Source of the DNA: Eutreptiella sp. 'Long Island Sound 2002'
Taxonomy: Eukaryota > Euglenozoa > Euglenophyceae > Eutreptiales > Eutreptiaceae
Assembly: GCA_964036045.1 (NCBI GenBank)
Contig: OZ038384.1
Location: 97,529,474-97,593,473, forward strand
Reading direction: 5' to 3'
DNA length: 64,000 nucleotides
Part shown: piece after piece, positions 52,886 through 63,949 of the stretch
Layout of the letters: every line of letters starts with the position of its first letter
Position numbering within the stretch: the stretch's first letter is position 1
Made by a program: the position numbers and the translations under genes
The notes under the pieces: model-generated
Seen by the model: only the letters and a program-made list of their open reading frames with translations
The model's database searches: none
Told to the model about the DNA's origin: nothing

Positions 52886-55356
52886 AACACAACACACCGA
52901 GCGGGCACACCGGTGAACAGGAGCCAGTTGGCCCAGGACACCGCACACGCAAAACAACACACCGAGCGGGCGCACCGGTGAACAGGAGCCAGGAGGCCCA
53001 GGACACCGCACACGCAAAACAACACACCGAGCGGGCACACCGGTGAAAAGGAGCCAGGAGGCCCAGGACACCGCACACGCAAAACAACACACAGAGTGGG
53101 CACACCGGTGAACAGGAGCCAGGTGGCCCAGGACGCCGCACACGCAACACAACACACCGAGCGGGCACACCGGTGAACAGGAGCCAGGAGGCCCGGGACG
53201 CCGCACACGCGAAACAACGCACCGAGCGGGCACACCGGTGAACAGGAGCCAGGAGGCCCAGGACACCGCACACGCAAAACAACACACAGAGTGGGCACAC
53301 CGGTGAACAGGAGCCAGGTGGCCCAGGACGCCGCACACGCAACACAACACACCGAGCGGGCACACCGGTGAACAGGAGCCAGGAGGCCGAGGACACCGCA
53401 CACGCAACACAACACACCAAGCGGGCACACCGGCGAACAGGAGCCAGGAGGCCCAGGACACCGCACACGCAACACAACACACCGAGCGGGCACACCGGTG
53501 AACAGGAGCCAGTTGGCCCAGGACACCGCACACGCAACACAACACACCGAGCGGGCACACCGGTGAACAGGAGCCAGGTGGCCCAGGACGCCGCACACGC
53601 GAAACAACGCACCGAGCGGGCACACCGGTGAACAGGAGCCAGGAGGCCCAGGACACCACACGCGCAACACAACACACCGAGCGGGCACACCGGTGAACAG
53701 GAGCCAGGAGGCCCAGGACACCGCACATCCAACACAACACACCGAGCGGGCACACCGGTGAACAGGAGCCCGTTGGCCCAGGACACCGCACACGCAAGAC
53801 AACACACCGAGCGGGCACACCGTTGAACAGGAGCCAGTTGGCTGAGGACACCGCACACGCAAAACAACACACCGAGCGGGCACACCGGTGAACAGGAGCC
53901 AGGAGGCCCAGGACACCGCACACGCAGAACAACACACCGAGCGGGCACACCGGTGAACAGGCGCCAGGAGGCCCAGGACACCGCACACGCAAAACAACAC
54001 ACCGAGCGGGCACACCAGGGAACAGGAGCCAGGAGGCCCAGGACACCGCACACGCAACACAACACACCGAGCAGGCGCACCGGTGAACAGGAGCCAGGTG
54101 GCCCAGGACACCGCACACGCAAAACAACACACCGAGCGGGCGCACCGGTGAACAGGAGCCAGGAGGCCCAGGACACCGCACAGCCAACACAACACACCGA
54201 GCGGGCACACCGGTGAACAGGAGCCAGGAGGCCCAGGACACCGCACACGCAAAACAACACACCGAGCGGGCACACCGGTGAACAGGAGCCAGGGGGCCCA
54301 GGACACCACACACGCAGAACAACACACCGAGCGGCACACCGGTGAACAGGAGCCAGGTGGCCCAGGACGCCGCAAACGCGAAACAACGCACGGAGCGGGC
54401 ACACCGGTGAACAGGAGCCAGGAGGCCCAGGACACCGCACACGCAACACATCACACCGAGCGGGCACACCGGTGAACAGGAGCCAGGAGGCCCAGGACAC
54501 CGCACACCCAACACAACACACCGAGCGGGCACACCGGTGAACAGGAGCCAGTTGGCCCAGGACACCGCACACGCAAAACAACACACCGAGCGGGCACACC
54601 GGTGAACAGGAGCCAGGAGGCCCAGGACACCGCACACGCAAAACAACACACCGAGCGGGCACACCGGTGAACAGGAGCCAGGAGGCCCAGGACACCGCAC
54701 ACGCAACACAACACACCGAGCGGGCGCACCGGTGAACAGGAGCCAGGTGGCCCAGGACGCCGCACACGCGAAACAACGCACCGAGCGGGCACACCGGTGA
54801 ACAGGAGCCAGAAGGCCCAGGACACCGCACACCCAACACAACACACCGAGAGGGCACACCAGAGAACAGGAGCCAGGATGCCCAGGACACCGCACACGCA
54901 AAACAACACACCGAGCGGGCACACCGGTGAACAGGAGCCAGGAGGCCCAGGACACCGCACACGCAGAACAACACACCGAGCGGGCACACCGGTGAACAGG
55001 AGCCAGGTGGCCCAGGACGCCGCACACGCGAAACAACGCACGGAGCGGGCACACCGGTGAACAGGAGCCAGGAGGCCCAGGACACCGCACAAACAACACA
55101 ACACACCGAGCGGGCACACCGGTGAACAGGAGCCAGGAGGCCCAGGACACCGCACACACAACACAACACACCGAGCGGGCACACCGGTGAACAGGAGCCA
55201 GTTGGCCCAGGACACCGCACACGCGACACAACACACCGAGCGGGCACACCGGTGAACAGGAGCCAGGGGGCCCAGGACACCGCACACACAAAACAACACA
55301 CCGAGCGGGCACACCGTTGAACAGGAGCCAGGTGGCCCAGGACATCGCACACACGT
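52886..55356 (+). repeat. 65-bp minisatellite, about 38 copies
   Basis: Unit acaccgagcgggcacaccgg followed by tgaacaggagcc, a variable aggaggccc, aggacaccgcacacgc and aaaacaac. Copies differ by a few substitutions and rare 1-bp indels. The unit has one to three T on the plus strand, so all three minus frames lack stops. Because 65 is not a multiple of 3, each minus frame cycles through all three phases, giving a 65-residue protein super-repeat in ORFs of up to 1,058 codons. I regard these as by-products. There is no CRISPR-like alternation of repeats and unique spacers. Confidence 0.92.
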
Positions 55357-55927
55357 AGGGCGGCCGAGGGACAGGAAAGAACCAACACCCCATGGGTCGG
55401 ACACACTGGGGCGACCCAGCCGACCCACCGGGCCAGTGGCAGGAGCGGTACTCCAAGGCTGCTGGTCAGAGCCCGGCCAGGCTGCATCGGGGACCATGGC
55501 AAATGTCACCCGGAGCCATGGAAGCAACCGGTGACAGGCGAGCCGGTACACAGTCCAGGAGGGGGTCGCCTGCCAAGCGGAGCGGCCCCGCAACTCAAGC
55601 CACAAGGGTGAGGCGGTCGTACCGTAGACAAGCGGGAGCAATACCCCTTGTGGTGAGAGATACTCCACACGGCTGGGCAGCCCCCAGAGCTGCCGCCCAA
55701 AGGAGGGGGCATGTGGCCCTACTCATGGACACATGTGGGGACACCCTCCCACCTGGGACACATGGACCGGGTGGCCGCGACAATGCCTTCCCAAGCACAT
55801 GCGGGAGCGGCTCAGAAGGCACCTAACATAGGGCCGTGGGAGGGACAGGATGTCCCCTTGGTAAGACCTTCTTCCTGCATCGTCAAAGGAGGCATCCCGA
55901 GCTCCCGAAGATACCTACCTACCTACC
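55357..55927. other. Spacer between minisatellite and D fragment
   Basis: About 570 bp of mixed-composition sequence without a recognised gene; the frames present are short and lack known motifs. It ends in a (ccta)n microsatellite of four to five units at about 55911-55929, exactly where D homology begins. Confidence 0.45.
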
Positions 55928-56347
55928 TAGGGCTCCGCTCCTGGCAGGTGATGCTAGGTGTCCCCGGCTCCCTGTGGCCGCGTGGTGTTGTGTTGGTTGT
56001 CGTTGCGCCGCCCGTTTGGACGCACGCTCTTGTCGGGGGCTCTGTGGTGTGCCGGCCCTAGATGGTGCCGGACCGCCTGTAGTCCGCGTGGCGTCGGCGG
56101 CGTGTTGTTGGTGTAGTTCGGCGGCGGGTGTGGGGGGGGTGGAGGTGGATGGGTCGGGGGATGTGGAGGACGTCGCGGCCGACGTTCGGGCCCGTACGTT
56201 CGTGGTCCTAGTCGCTGTCGTGGCGCAGGATCCGGGCGGGGAGGTGGTGATGGTTGCGGTGGTTCTCCGGGGGGAGTAGGATGAGCCGTCGAGCCGGGTA
56301 CCTCTGGCCATCAACCTGGCCACCGCTGCATTGCCGTATGTGCCCGG
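55928..56347 (-). pseudogene. D-family fragment (RING-protein C-part and linker)
   Basis: About 98% identical by eye to 38599-39017. It encodes PGTYGNAAVARLMARGTRL and the Ser/Thr/Pro linker in one open minus frame, without the TGA present at 38857. The LINE 3' end is fused to its upstream side at 56348, within the site matching 39018. Confidence 0.8.
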
Positions 56348-56456
56348 TTTTTTGAATGTTCTTAACCGCATCAACTTGTTCTGGGGCTGACGTCCCCCAA
56401 TGAAAGTATTTACATCAACATATAAAGATATGTACACGGCTGCTCTGATGGTTAGG
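56348..56456 (-). other. LINE 3' UTR and A-run
   Basis: A short AT-richer 3' UTR ending in six A residues (sense strand). No long poly(A) or tandem tail repeat is seen. Confidence 0.6.
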
Positions 56457-57950
56457 TTAGATGAACGCTGATTTACCCTGTGGGGAAGGGGGGGGGTTCC
56501 GGAAGGGGCGGAGGGCTGAAGGGGTCGAGAGGAGGAGACAGAAAATCGCTGGATGGGCGGAAAAAATTCCGGATGTCCCGGGAGGCGTTGGAGTGGGGGG
56601 GGGCAGGGGAAGTCGGGCCTGGGCACCTAGTAAGGGTGGGCCTTGAGGGGAGAGGCAGGCGTGTTTGACGGTAGCGTGTCTTGGAGCTTGGGGGTGGGAG
56701 GGGGAGAGCAGTCTTGGCGCGCTTTGGGGGCGCCCAAACGATTGTGGCCTGTTGGGTTTGTGGTGATCGATGGCGTTTTTGTGGTGGCCGTGGGCGTGAG
56801 TGCTGAGGAGGGCGGGGAATGGCCGAGGGGGGGGGGGGGGGCGTGGTGCAGATGCGCGGCTGGACGGGCGTTTGGAATTTTTCGGCGCGCGGCGCGTGGT
56901 TGGTTGTGCTTTGGCTGACGCTGGCTTGGACGGTTTTTTTAAGGCGTGTTTAGGGAGAGGTGGGGGGTGCTGGTGTACGGGGCGGGTCCGAGGGGGCATG
57001 TGGACGGAGGTACTGTACGCACCGTGTGAAACCGAGAAGGGGTTGAGGGGGTCGCAGGGGTGCGCCCAAAGTATTGGGTCCCAAGGGAGAGGATTCGAAC
57101 ACAGCCAATCATGTGCTTGGTGGACAGCCTTGTCCAGGTGCTGTACGCGCTCCTCCAGGGCTAGGCCCAGCATGGCTCTGTGCTCGGCGCGAGTGGAGCC
57201 CGGGATCGGCTTGGAGAGGCAGGACCATAGGGACTTTGGTACCAGAGTTCTCATGAAGTTCCTGCGGTCAGCTTTTGAGGGTCCAGAGAGCCACCAGTGC
57301 AGGACAATGGGGCTGAACAGGGTTCCCCAGGAGGAGACGTATGCCTGGACGTGCTGGTCCAACGCTTTGCAGAAGGCCAGGCATGATAAAGGGTCGAAAG
57401 GATGGTGCTGTCCGCACCTGAAACAGTGGTAGTCGTGGAGCATATTGCTCCACTGGTACCCGTGCACATTGTAGCACCCGGACGCCAGTTTGAAAAACAG
57501 GGACGAAAACCAGGAAGTTTTGTTGTACAGGCTGAAGCTGGAGCCGACCGCTATGTTGCTATGGGAATGCCGCGGCAATAGGTGGCGGAATTGCTGTACC
57601 TTAAACTTGTGGAGGACAGGCAGGTGGTGTACCGCCACTGAGCCCAGTGGGGGGGGGGGGAGGAGGTCCGGGGTAAAAATCAGGCTGTGAGCTGCCCATT
57701 TAGAAAAATGGTCGCAGATTTCGTTGCCAATAAAATTGGCGTGACCTTTAATCCACATGATGTGGAGGGGGTTGGTAATGAGACGTAGGGCGCTGTGCAC
57801 GGCGACGGTCCATGTGTCGTCTCGGAACGGGCTGGGCCTACAGACTTGGCATTTCTGGAGGGTGGACACCACCTGTTCGTTGTCAATCAACAAACATACT
57901 TCGTATTGGGAAAGTTCCCTGTGGATCCAGCGAATGGCTGCTACCGCCCC
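56457..57950 (-). pseudogene. LINE ORF2 C-terminal part: RNase H C-half and Cys/His region
   Basis: After a one-base loss in the C5 run at 57947-57951 (plus strand), the frame continues as GAVAAIRWIHRELSQYEV. CLLIDNEQVVSTLQK gives the third RNase H carboxylate and GNEICDHFSKWAA the fourth. A CFRCGQHHPFDPLSC segment is the Cys/His motif often found after RNase H or at LINE C-termini. The last ~200 residues are Pro/Ser/His-rich and disordered. With the upstream frame restored all four DEDD residues would be present, so the break looks recent or a sequencing error. Confidence 0.7.
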
Positions 57951-59347
57951 CAGAACTCCGAACCCAGAGAAGAGGGATGCGGTGAGGATAGGCACAGGAC
58001 TCTGGTTGTACCGTCGGGTAGAAAGGCCGTGATGGCGGCCGCATGGCCGGACTCTCCGGAGGAGCCATCGGAATATAGCCACACCCGCTGTAGGCCGGGG
58101 GTAGGCGGCCTGGTTAGTGCCTCCGCGGCATCGTGGCATCCCCACTCGTCGAGGGACTTCTTCTCTAGGTAGTGTTGTGCCTGCAGAGCGAAGAGATGGC
58201 CGTGTCGGCTGATTCCCAGTGCGTGTGCGTTGTGCGGTGGCGCTGGGGGTTCGGGGATGGCCTCGAGAGGTCGCAAAAATTCAGGGACTAGCTGGAAGTG
58301 AGAGGGGTGGGAGTAATCCATGACGGCGTGGCATGGCATGTGCATGGTGTAGGACGTGTGGGTATCCACCGAGTAGACCCCGTCGTGGAACGAGACGTTG
58401 GCCCATTTGGAGGTGGTCTCGGTCACTCTTCCTGTGGCCTGTCCTGACTTGAACCTAACGCTTAGCTGGGTACCAGGCGTTAGATCCCGAATAGCAGTGG
58501 GTCTCCACGGGCCTATGCTGTGGAAGGATATGCCAAGGGCATGGATGGAGTCCATAAAAGAGTATTGCACCGGGTCCGAGGCCCTCTGGTTCGAGCTAAG
58601 TAAAGACTGGACGTACAGGGGGCCAACTGACTTTGGGGCAAGGCCGCAAAGGGCCCGTAGTCCATAGTTCACTGTGGCAACGTGGACGCTGTGCGGTAGG
58701 AACTTCATTCCCAACCCTCCCTTTGGGCGAGCCGCGAAACGGTCCTTGGGGGAGACTAGACGTGTGATGCTGCGAGACGCAACTCCCGCCCAGATAAGTG
58801 CCTGAAGCTTTTCGAGCTGGCTGGGGGAGAGAGAGTGGGTGATTAAGCGGTAGGCGAGTGCTGGGACCAGCTGAGAGTTCGTCAGTCGGACCTTCTCACT
58901 AAGTGTAAGAGGCAAGGGAGAGAGCCGGGCAAAATAACTCTGGATCTCCGCCTTGAGCATGTGAAACAGGCCCTTTGCCTGGTGGCAAGTGAAAAGATAA
59001 ACCCCCAGGTATTTATAGCATGTGTGCGGGCGTCCCGTTTTTTTGTTGTACGTGTGGAACTCCGAGCCCCTGGGTGTCAGAAACTCTTTTTGGGGGGCTG
59101 TGCCATTGGCGTGGACTTCGGTCTTTGACACATTCATCTCCAGTCCCCAGTCTCTGGCTGGCCCATCGAAGTAGTTGAGGCTGTTTTGGACGTAGTTGAT
59201 GTCCTCACTTCTGATCAGGATGTCGTCGATGTAGGCGTGGTGACTAGTGCGGGCATTTGCCCGGGGGGGGGGCACAGTGGCAAAAAAATGGTGCAAGAGG
59301 GAGTTGAGATAGAGAATGAAGAGTAGGGGGGAGAGGGGACATCCTTG
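57941..59347 (-). pseudogene. LINE ORF2: RT C-half and RNase H N-half
   Basis: In frame with the upstream piece after TGA at 59350-59348. QGCPLSPLLFILYLNSL and YIDDILIRSEDINYV hold the RT QG motif and the catalytic Asp pair; NVSKTEVHANG and YKYLGVYL follow, as in LINE thumbs. The RT thumb and connection run to about nt 58130. RNase H starts with VWLYSDGSSGESGH (first Asp) and SSLGSEFWG (Glu), then is shifted out of frame at the C5 run. The stop before QGC sits where Arg or Lys is nearly invariant, and CGA to TGA explains it. Confidence 0.8.
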
Positions 59348-61876
59348 TCAGAGGCCCCTGGTTTGGAGGTGTGCGTGGGGAGTGCGGCCATTGATGATGG
59401 GGCTGTCTTGGGGGAAGGAGTATAATTGCTTTATGAGAGAAATTGTGGAAGCAGAAAAATTTGCCCGTTCGAGGACGGTCCAGAGTGTGCCATGAGGCAC
59501 TGAATTAAAGGCTTTATTGAAATCGATGAACAGCGAGTAGCTCTTCTTCGATTTTGCATAAAGGGCTTTGAGGTGATACAGATGATCAGCGCATTGGTGG
59601 CCGGGAAGGCCACCGTGCTGGATTTCTGAAAGGATGTCGTGTGCAAAAGCCTGAGCGCGCAGGTGTTTGCAGGCAAAAGTGGCCAAGAGTTTGTAAATAC
59701 AGTTTAAGAGGGCAATAGGGCGGTAGTTTGAAGGGGAGAAAGGGTCGCCTTTTTTATAAAGCAAACATATTTTTGCGCATAGCCAGTGCGGCGGCAGCGG
59801 CGAGTGGAGGAAGCTGTTTAAAATGGAGTGGAAAAAACGTTGAATGGGTTCCGGACAGAGGGCCAAGATGTAGTTGTTTGTTTTGTCCGGCCCCCCGGCT
59901 TTTGATGGCTTACTGTGCTTTAAGTGGTTCTGGAACTCCTGCCAGGTCACAGGAGGTATGTGGTCGTTCTTGGCAGAAACAGGGCATGTGGGGGAGTGGG
60001 ACAGCACCTCGTCGACGAAGTCCTGGGGGGGGGCGTAATCTGGATGCCCTCCAAGATGAAGCAGGGTGTCCCCAAAAACTTTAGCTACATCCGCCGGGTC
60101 ACTCAGGAGCTCTTTGGTGGCTGGATCTGGGACTACGAGAGGCTCTAGGTCTTTAGGGCATAGGGTGCGAGCAACTGTGGTTTTCATCTGGACCCCTCGG
60201 ACCAGACTACTGTGAAGCTTTCTCTTCGCTTTGGTTTCGTCCGAGGACCGTAGGGTGTTTACCACGGACTGAACTTCCGCAATGTGCTCGGGAAATGCTG
60301 GGGAAGAAGGAGGCGGGGGTGAGCGTAATAATTTCCTGAGCTTGCCGTAGCCCTCCTGGTCCTTGCGCTGCGGTTTCGGACGCGTGATTTTGTGGTACGC
60401 AGACCCAACCTGCATAAGGAGAGAATCAGTGGCGGCGATGACCTCTTCCAATGGGGCCCTGGCAGGGGCGTCCTGGAGGTCCCGGCACCAGTCGGAGATG
60501 AGCCGTATGCTGTTGGAGAATTGTTGCTTTTCGTCACTGGAAAGCTTCCGAAAAATGCAAGGGGGGAGTGGGGGCTGAGACAGAAGGATCGGGGAGGGGC
60601 ACTTGAAGACCGCAGCCACTGGGTGGTGGTCAGAGATGGTGTAGTCCGTGAGGACCGACGCATCCAGAAGGGGAAAGTGCGACACTAGGCGAGGGGACGC
60701 AAAGATGTAATCCAGCCTTGCTTCGCTGTCCCAGCGGTCGCTTGCGTAGCGGGTGTACTGCCTGAGGGAGGGGTGCTCTGACCTGAAAGTGTCCACCAAC
60801 CTAGATGGGAGGTACTCCACTTCCCCCGTGAGCCAGTGCCACTCATGTAGATCGACCAAGCTGTGCTGGTCAAGTTCGGGATCCAGAACGCAGTTAAAAT
60901 AACCCCCCAGGACGTGATTGGGATGATCGTTGAAATAAGAAGCAAGAATTCGCTGTATGGTGTCGCGGTACGGAGCTGGGGCCCCCGTGCGCACCGGGGG
61001 GGAGTAAACTGAGAAGACGTGTAAGGGAGTTGCCTCCGGCAGGGATATTTTGGCACCACAGATAAGGCCGTTGCTGTCTCTGGGCGGGACACAGCTGGTA
61101 TATCTCGCAATGCACGGGCCTGCAATGACCGACACCCCGTGTCTGTGGCCGCAGACATTTGAGAAGACCTTAGCGCGGTCATTGCCGAAGACGTACCGCT
61201 GTGGGAGGAGAGGGGGAGAGTTGAGCTCCTGAAGGAGTATAATGTCATATCCATCGTTTAGGAAGTGCAAGATTGCCGCGGGCGTGTTCTGGCTCTTTGC
61301 CGTGTTGAAGGACACGACACGGATGGCCGGGACAGAGGGAAGAGAAGGGGGGGGGCGGCGCAAGCGTTTAGGTTTGAAGGGCTTGTGCACTTGGGGCAGA
61401 GGGGGGAAGGAGGGTGTCCGAATGGAGGAATAGCGGGCACCCAGTGGGGAGTCCGGTGTCAGAAGCGTTGGTATGTGGGCAGGGTCCTCGTTCTGTATTG
61501 AGGGGTCGGGTTCGCACTGTTCTAGTGCAGAAATCCGAGAGTGAAGTGCTTGTGCGTATGCTTTGGGCGAGTGGCGTAAGGCCGTGTCACAGGCAGTGCG
61601 AAGAGAGGCGTGTATAGCCAGGTCTGTGGAGACACTTGTGTCTGGGACCAATATTCTCGGATTGATGTGTGCTTGCTCCACAGGCAGAATCTCCGCGATG
61701 CGAGAGACGGTGGCGGTGAGGGAGGCACCGTGCACGCCCACGCGGGCGAGGACCTCTTGACACCGTCTCATGTTACTACTACTGCGGTGGCACTGACGGG
61801 TGGAAGGGGGGCAGAAAGAATATGGGGACGGGTAGCATTCGGTATACTCATCAGAGCTTCCCACAAGGGGGACCAC
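59348..61876 (-). pseudogene. LINE ORF2: endonuclease and RT N-half
   Basis: 842 codons. An APE-type endonuclease lies at ~185-420: VVSFNTAKSQ (Asn), IILLQELNSP (Glu), VFSVYSPPVR, VLGGYFNCVLDP, RLDYIFASP and YTISDHHPVAAVF (Asp-His). The invariant GDFN is GYFN (codon 60901-60899), so the catalytic Asp is Tyr and cleavage is probably lost. RT begins near residue 700: KICLLYKKGDPFSPSNYRPI, SEIQHGGLPGHQCADHLY, YSLFIDFNKAFNSVPHG with the first catalytic Asp. TGA ends it. The ATG at 61876 is probably not the true start, because an N-terminal piece lies upstream in another frame. Confidence 0.8.
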
Positions 61877-62112
61877 AGGATTTTGTGGTCTGGTACACAG
61901 TGAGCATAGATCAGCCCGGTCAGGGCATACCTGGCGGTCACAGGGGTTAAGGAATTCATGTTACGTACAAGGGGAGTGGTAGAGCGATGGCCTTGCCATG
62001 CCTGAGAACATGCAATTATGGTGATGGAGGGTATCTGGGGTCTTAAAGCGAAGATCACGTCTCGTGTGCACAGAAGGGTGACGCCGAGTGTAGGTTCCTC
62101 AATTCGTCTCAT
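61768..62112 (-). pseudogene. LINE ORF2 N-terminal piece
   Basis: ATG at 62112 overlaps the ORF1 stop by 14 nt (ATGAGACGAATTGA), an arrangement suited to termination-reinitiation. It gives 114 residues (MRRIEEPTLGVTLLCTRD, then YALTGLIYAHCVPDHK), unlike any family I know. Frame-shifting near 61800-61830 would join it to the endonuclease frame. The junction cannot be fixed by eye. Confidence 0.5.
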
Positions 62113-63949
62113 GTTGCTCTGGGTCCGGGGGCTCTGAGGATGTCGTATGGAGGCCCGTTCCTACACCAGTGTGACGGAAGACAAGGGATACCCTGGAGTC
62201 TCGGGGAATGCGCCGCTTCTCCACTGTGTCATAGTCGCGAGCTGGGATTTGGTGTTTCCATTTGTCGCGGGCTTCCCCAAAAATCAGGAGGAGGCTGCGG
62301 CGCTGCAGGAAGACTTTTTGCCTTTTCCTAAAGAGGGTGGATCAGGGGAGGGGACGCGGTTCGAAAACCATTTCCGCACCTGACCCAAAGGAGCCATCCA
62401 GGACATAAGGGCCTAGCTGAGGGACGTCTACGTGGCTCCTCAGGCCACTGCCAGGTTCACATCGAGCCACTGACCACATATTGGGGCATAAGACAGAGGA
62501 GGGCAGCACCTGGGCGCAGGCAGAGAATGCCCGTAGCCCAATCGCTTGAATAAACTCGGGAGGGGTCGGTTCAAAAGGTTCAACTTCTTTTGATTCTGGA
62601 TTGTACCTGAATCCGAAATGAAGCATTGTGCGGTGCCCCTCGGACAGCCACTGGTGATTTTCATCTGCACTGTAGGACATCACCAGGGCTTCCTCTTCTT
62701 CTGAGAAAAACTCATTGGATATGAAGGCTCCTGTTATTTCCGGGATGGGGTCGAAGACTTTCCCCGTTTGGGGCTGGAGTTGTGCGATTTTTTCTGTGAG
62801 GGAGAGAGGCTTGCTTGGGGACAAGTAATGGTCCCTCGCGAGACTTAGTTGTTCCGCGCTGCCGTAGGCAGTCGCTGCCTCGATGACTCGTGATAGGAAA
62901 TCCTGGGCTTCCGATACTAGGGGGTTGGCGGGAGCCAAAAGGTTGTCACGCGCGGCCGTGTCGGGGCACTCGGGGTGAAAGACGAGTTGGGACACAGTGA
63001 AGCCTTCTGCAAGGAGCGCGGATTCGTAATGCGCGTATTTCACTGGGTAGACTCGCACCTTAGCCATGGGGGCGCTGAAAAAGGAAATGTGCCGAATTTT
63101 CCCAAGCAGGGAGACCCCGAACATTACATCAACGTCCGGCGTGGATGACGGGGCGTGTACTTCTACCAGTTCTGGATCAGGTGGTTCAGGGAGGGGGTTG
63201 AAGCAAGCCTTCACCGGGGGGGGTGGGGGAGGGGCATCTTTGTGCAATTTCCAGGGAGAGGCGGAGAGGTCCACTTTGTGTCCCGGGTGTTTGGAGCGCC
63301 AAGAGGAGTATCCTCCCCAAGAGATCATGGCTCCCGTAGTGCCCCGATACGTGACCAGGTTATTCTCTTGGAAGAGCATGTAGCTCATGGAAGCGAGGGA
63401 GTCTCGCTGGGGGAGCAGGGGGGTGTTGTGATAGTTCATGCACACATAAAATTCGTGTTGTGTTCTGGGAATGGCTCCTAGTATACCGCACCGTCGTGCG
63501 GCTTCGCTAGTAAGGAGGGATTTCCACACGTCAATTTCTTTGAAGTCCGGCGTGGCCTGCTTGTATGCTTTTGAAGGTACAACTTTGAAAGTTTTGTCCT
63601 TCCCTAGATCGGATCCACGGATGCAAAAGACTTTGCCGAGCGTCCACAAAGGGTGTTGTAAGATGGTGGAGAGAAGCTTCTCGGCGAGGGGGGTTGGTAT
63701 GGTGTAATCGAAGCGGAACATATGTTCGGAGGATGATTGTAGAGGCTGTATGCGTTCCTCCGGAAAGAAAGCATTTTTGGAGTTGACCGAGATGTGGTCG
63801 TTTTCGAAATGGAAAAGGCGGTTGACGAGGACAAAAAAATCCCGGGCGTTGCCACGGCGCCGCCTATACTCCCCTCGTTCCCGTTTGGATTTTTTTCGAA
63901 AGCTCTTTTGGAGAAGAGACGGTGAAGTTCGGGAGCAAATGCCGTGCAA
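62099..63949 (-). pseudogene. LINE ORF1 with C-terminal AlkB-like 2OG-Fe(II) dioxygenase domain
   Basis: 535 codons to TGA 62344-62342, then 80 more in the same frame to 62101-62099. The N-terminal ~400 residues are basic at the start (RKKSKRERGEYRRRRG), then globular but unrecognised. From about residue 405: ITGAFISNEFFSEEEEALVM, CPNMWSVARCEPGSGLRSHV with HVD (HxD iron ligands) and DGSFGSGAEMVF. After the stop come LQRRSLLLIFGEARDKWKHQ (third His) and RDSRVSLVFRHT (Arg for 2-oxoglutarate). This is the order of ALKBH8/AlkB proteins, which demethylate or hydroxylate modified nucleic acids. The single TGA would truncate the active site. Acting on the element's own RNA is inference. Confidence 0.75.

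Larger units (their letters stand above)
56348..63949 (-). mobile_element. Non-LTR retrotransposon (LINE) with AlkB-containing ORF1
   Basis: Minus-strand element of at least 7.6 kb. It ends 3' in a short A-run (T6 at 56348-56353 on the plus strand) joined to D sequence. ORF1 (63949-62099) carries an AlkB-type dioxygenase domain. ORF2 (62112-56457) has an APE-type endonuclease, RT, RNase H and a Cys/His C-terminus. ORF1 stop and ORF2 start overlap. The presence of RNase H places it near I/Tad/L1-RNH-type clades. Lesions: TGA in AlkB, a frameshift near 61800, TGA in RT, a one-base loss in RNase H, and a changed endonuclease residue. The 5' end was not located and may lie beyond the window. Confidence 0.88.

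Noticed and set aside
52886-55356. CRISPR array
   Set aside because: Units are contiguous 65-bp near-copies with no unique spacers, there are no cas genes, and the context is eukaryotic.
52280-55502. Minus-strand ORFs of 405-1,058 codons over the 65-bp array
   Set aside because: Several phases are open at once because the unit lacks minus-strand stops. The translation is a phase-cycling repeat with no domain.
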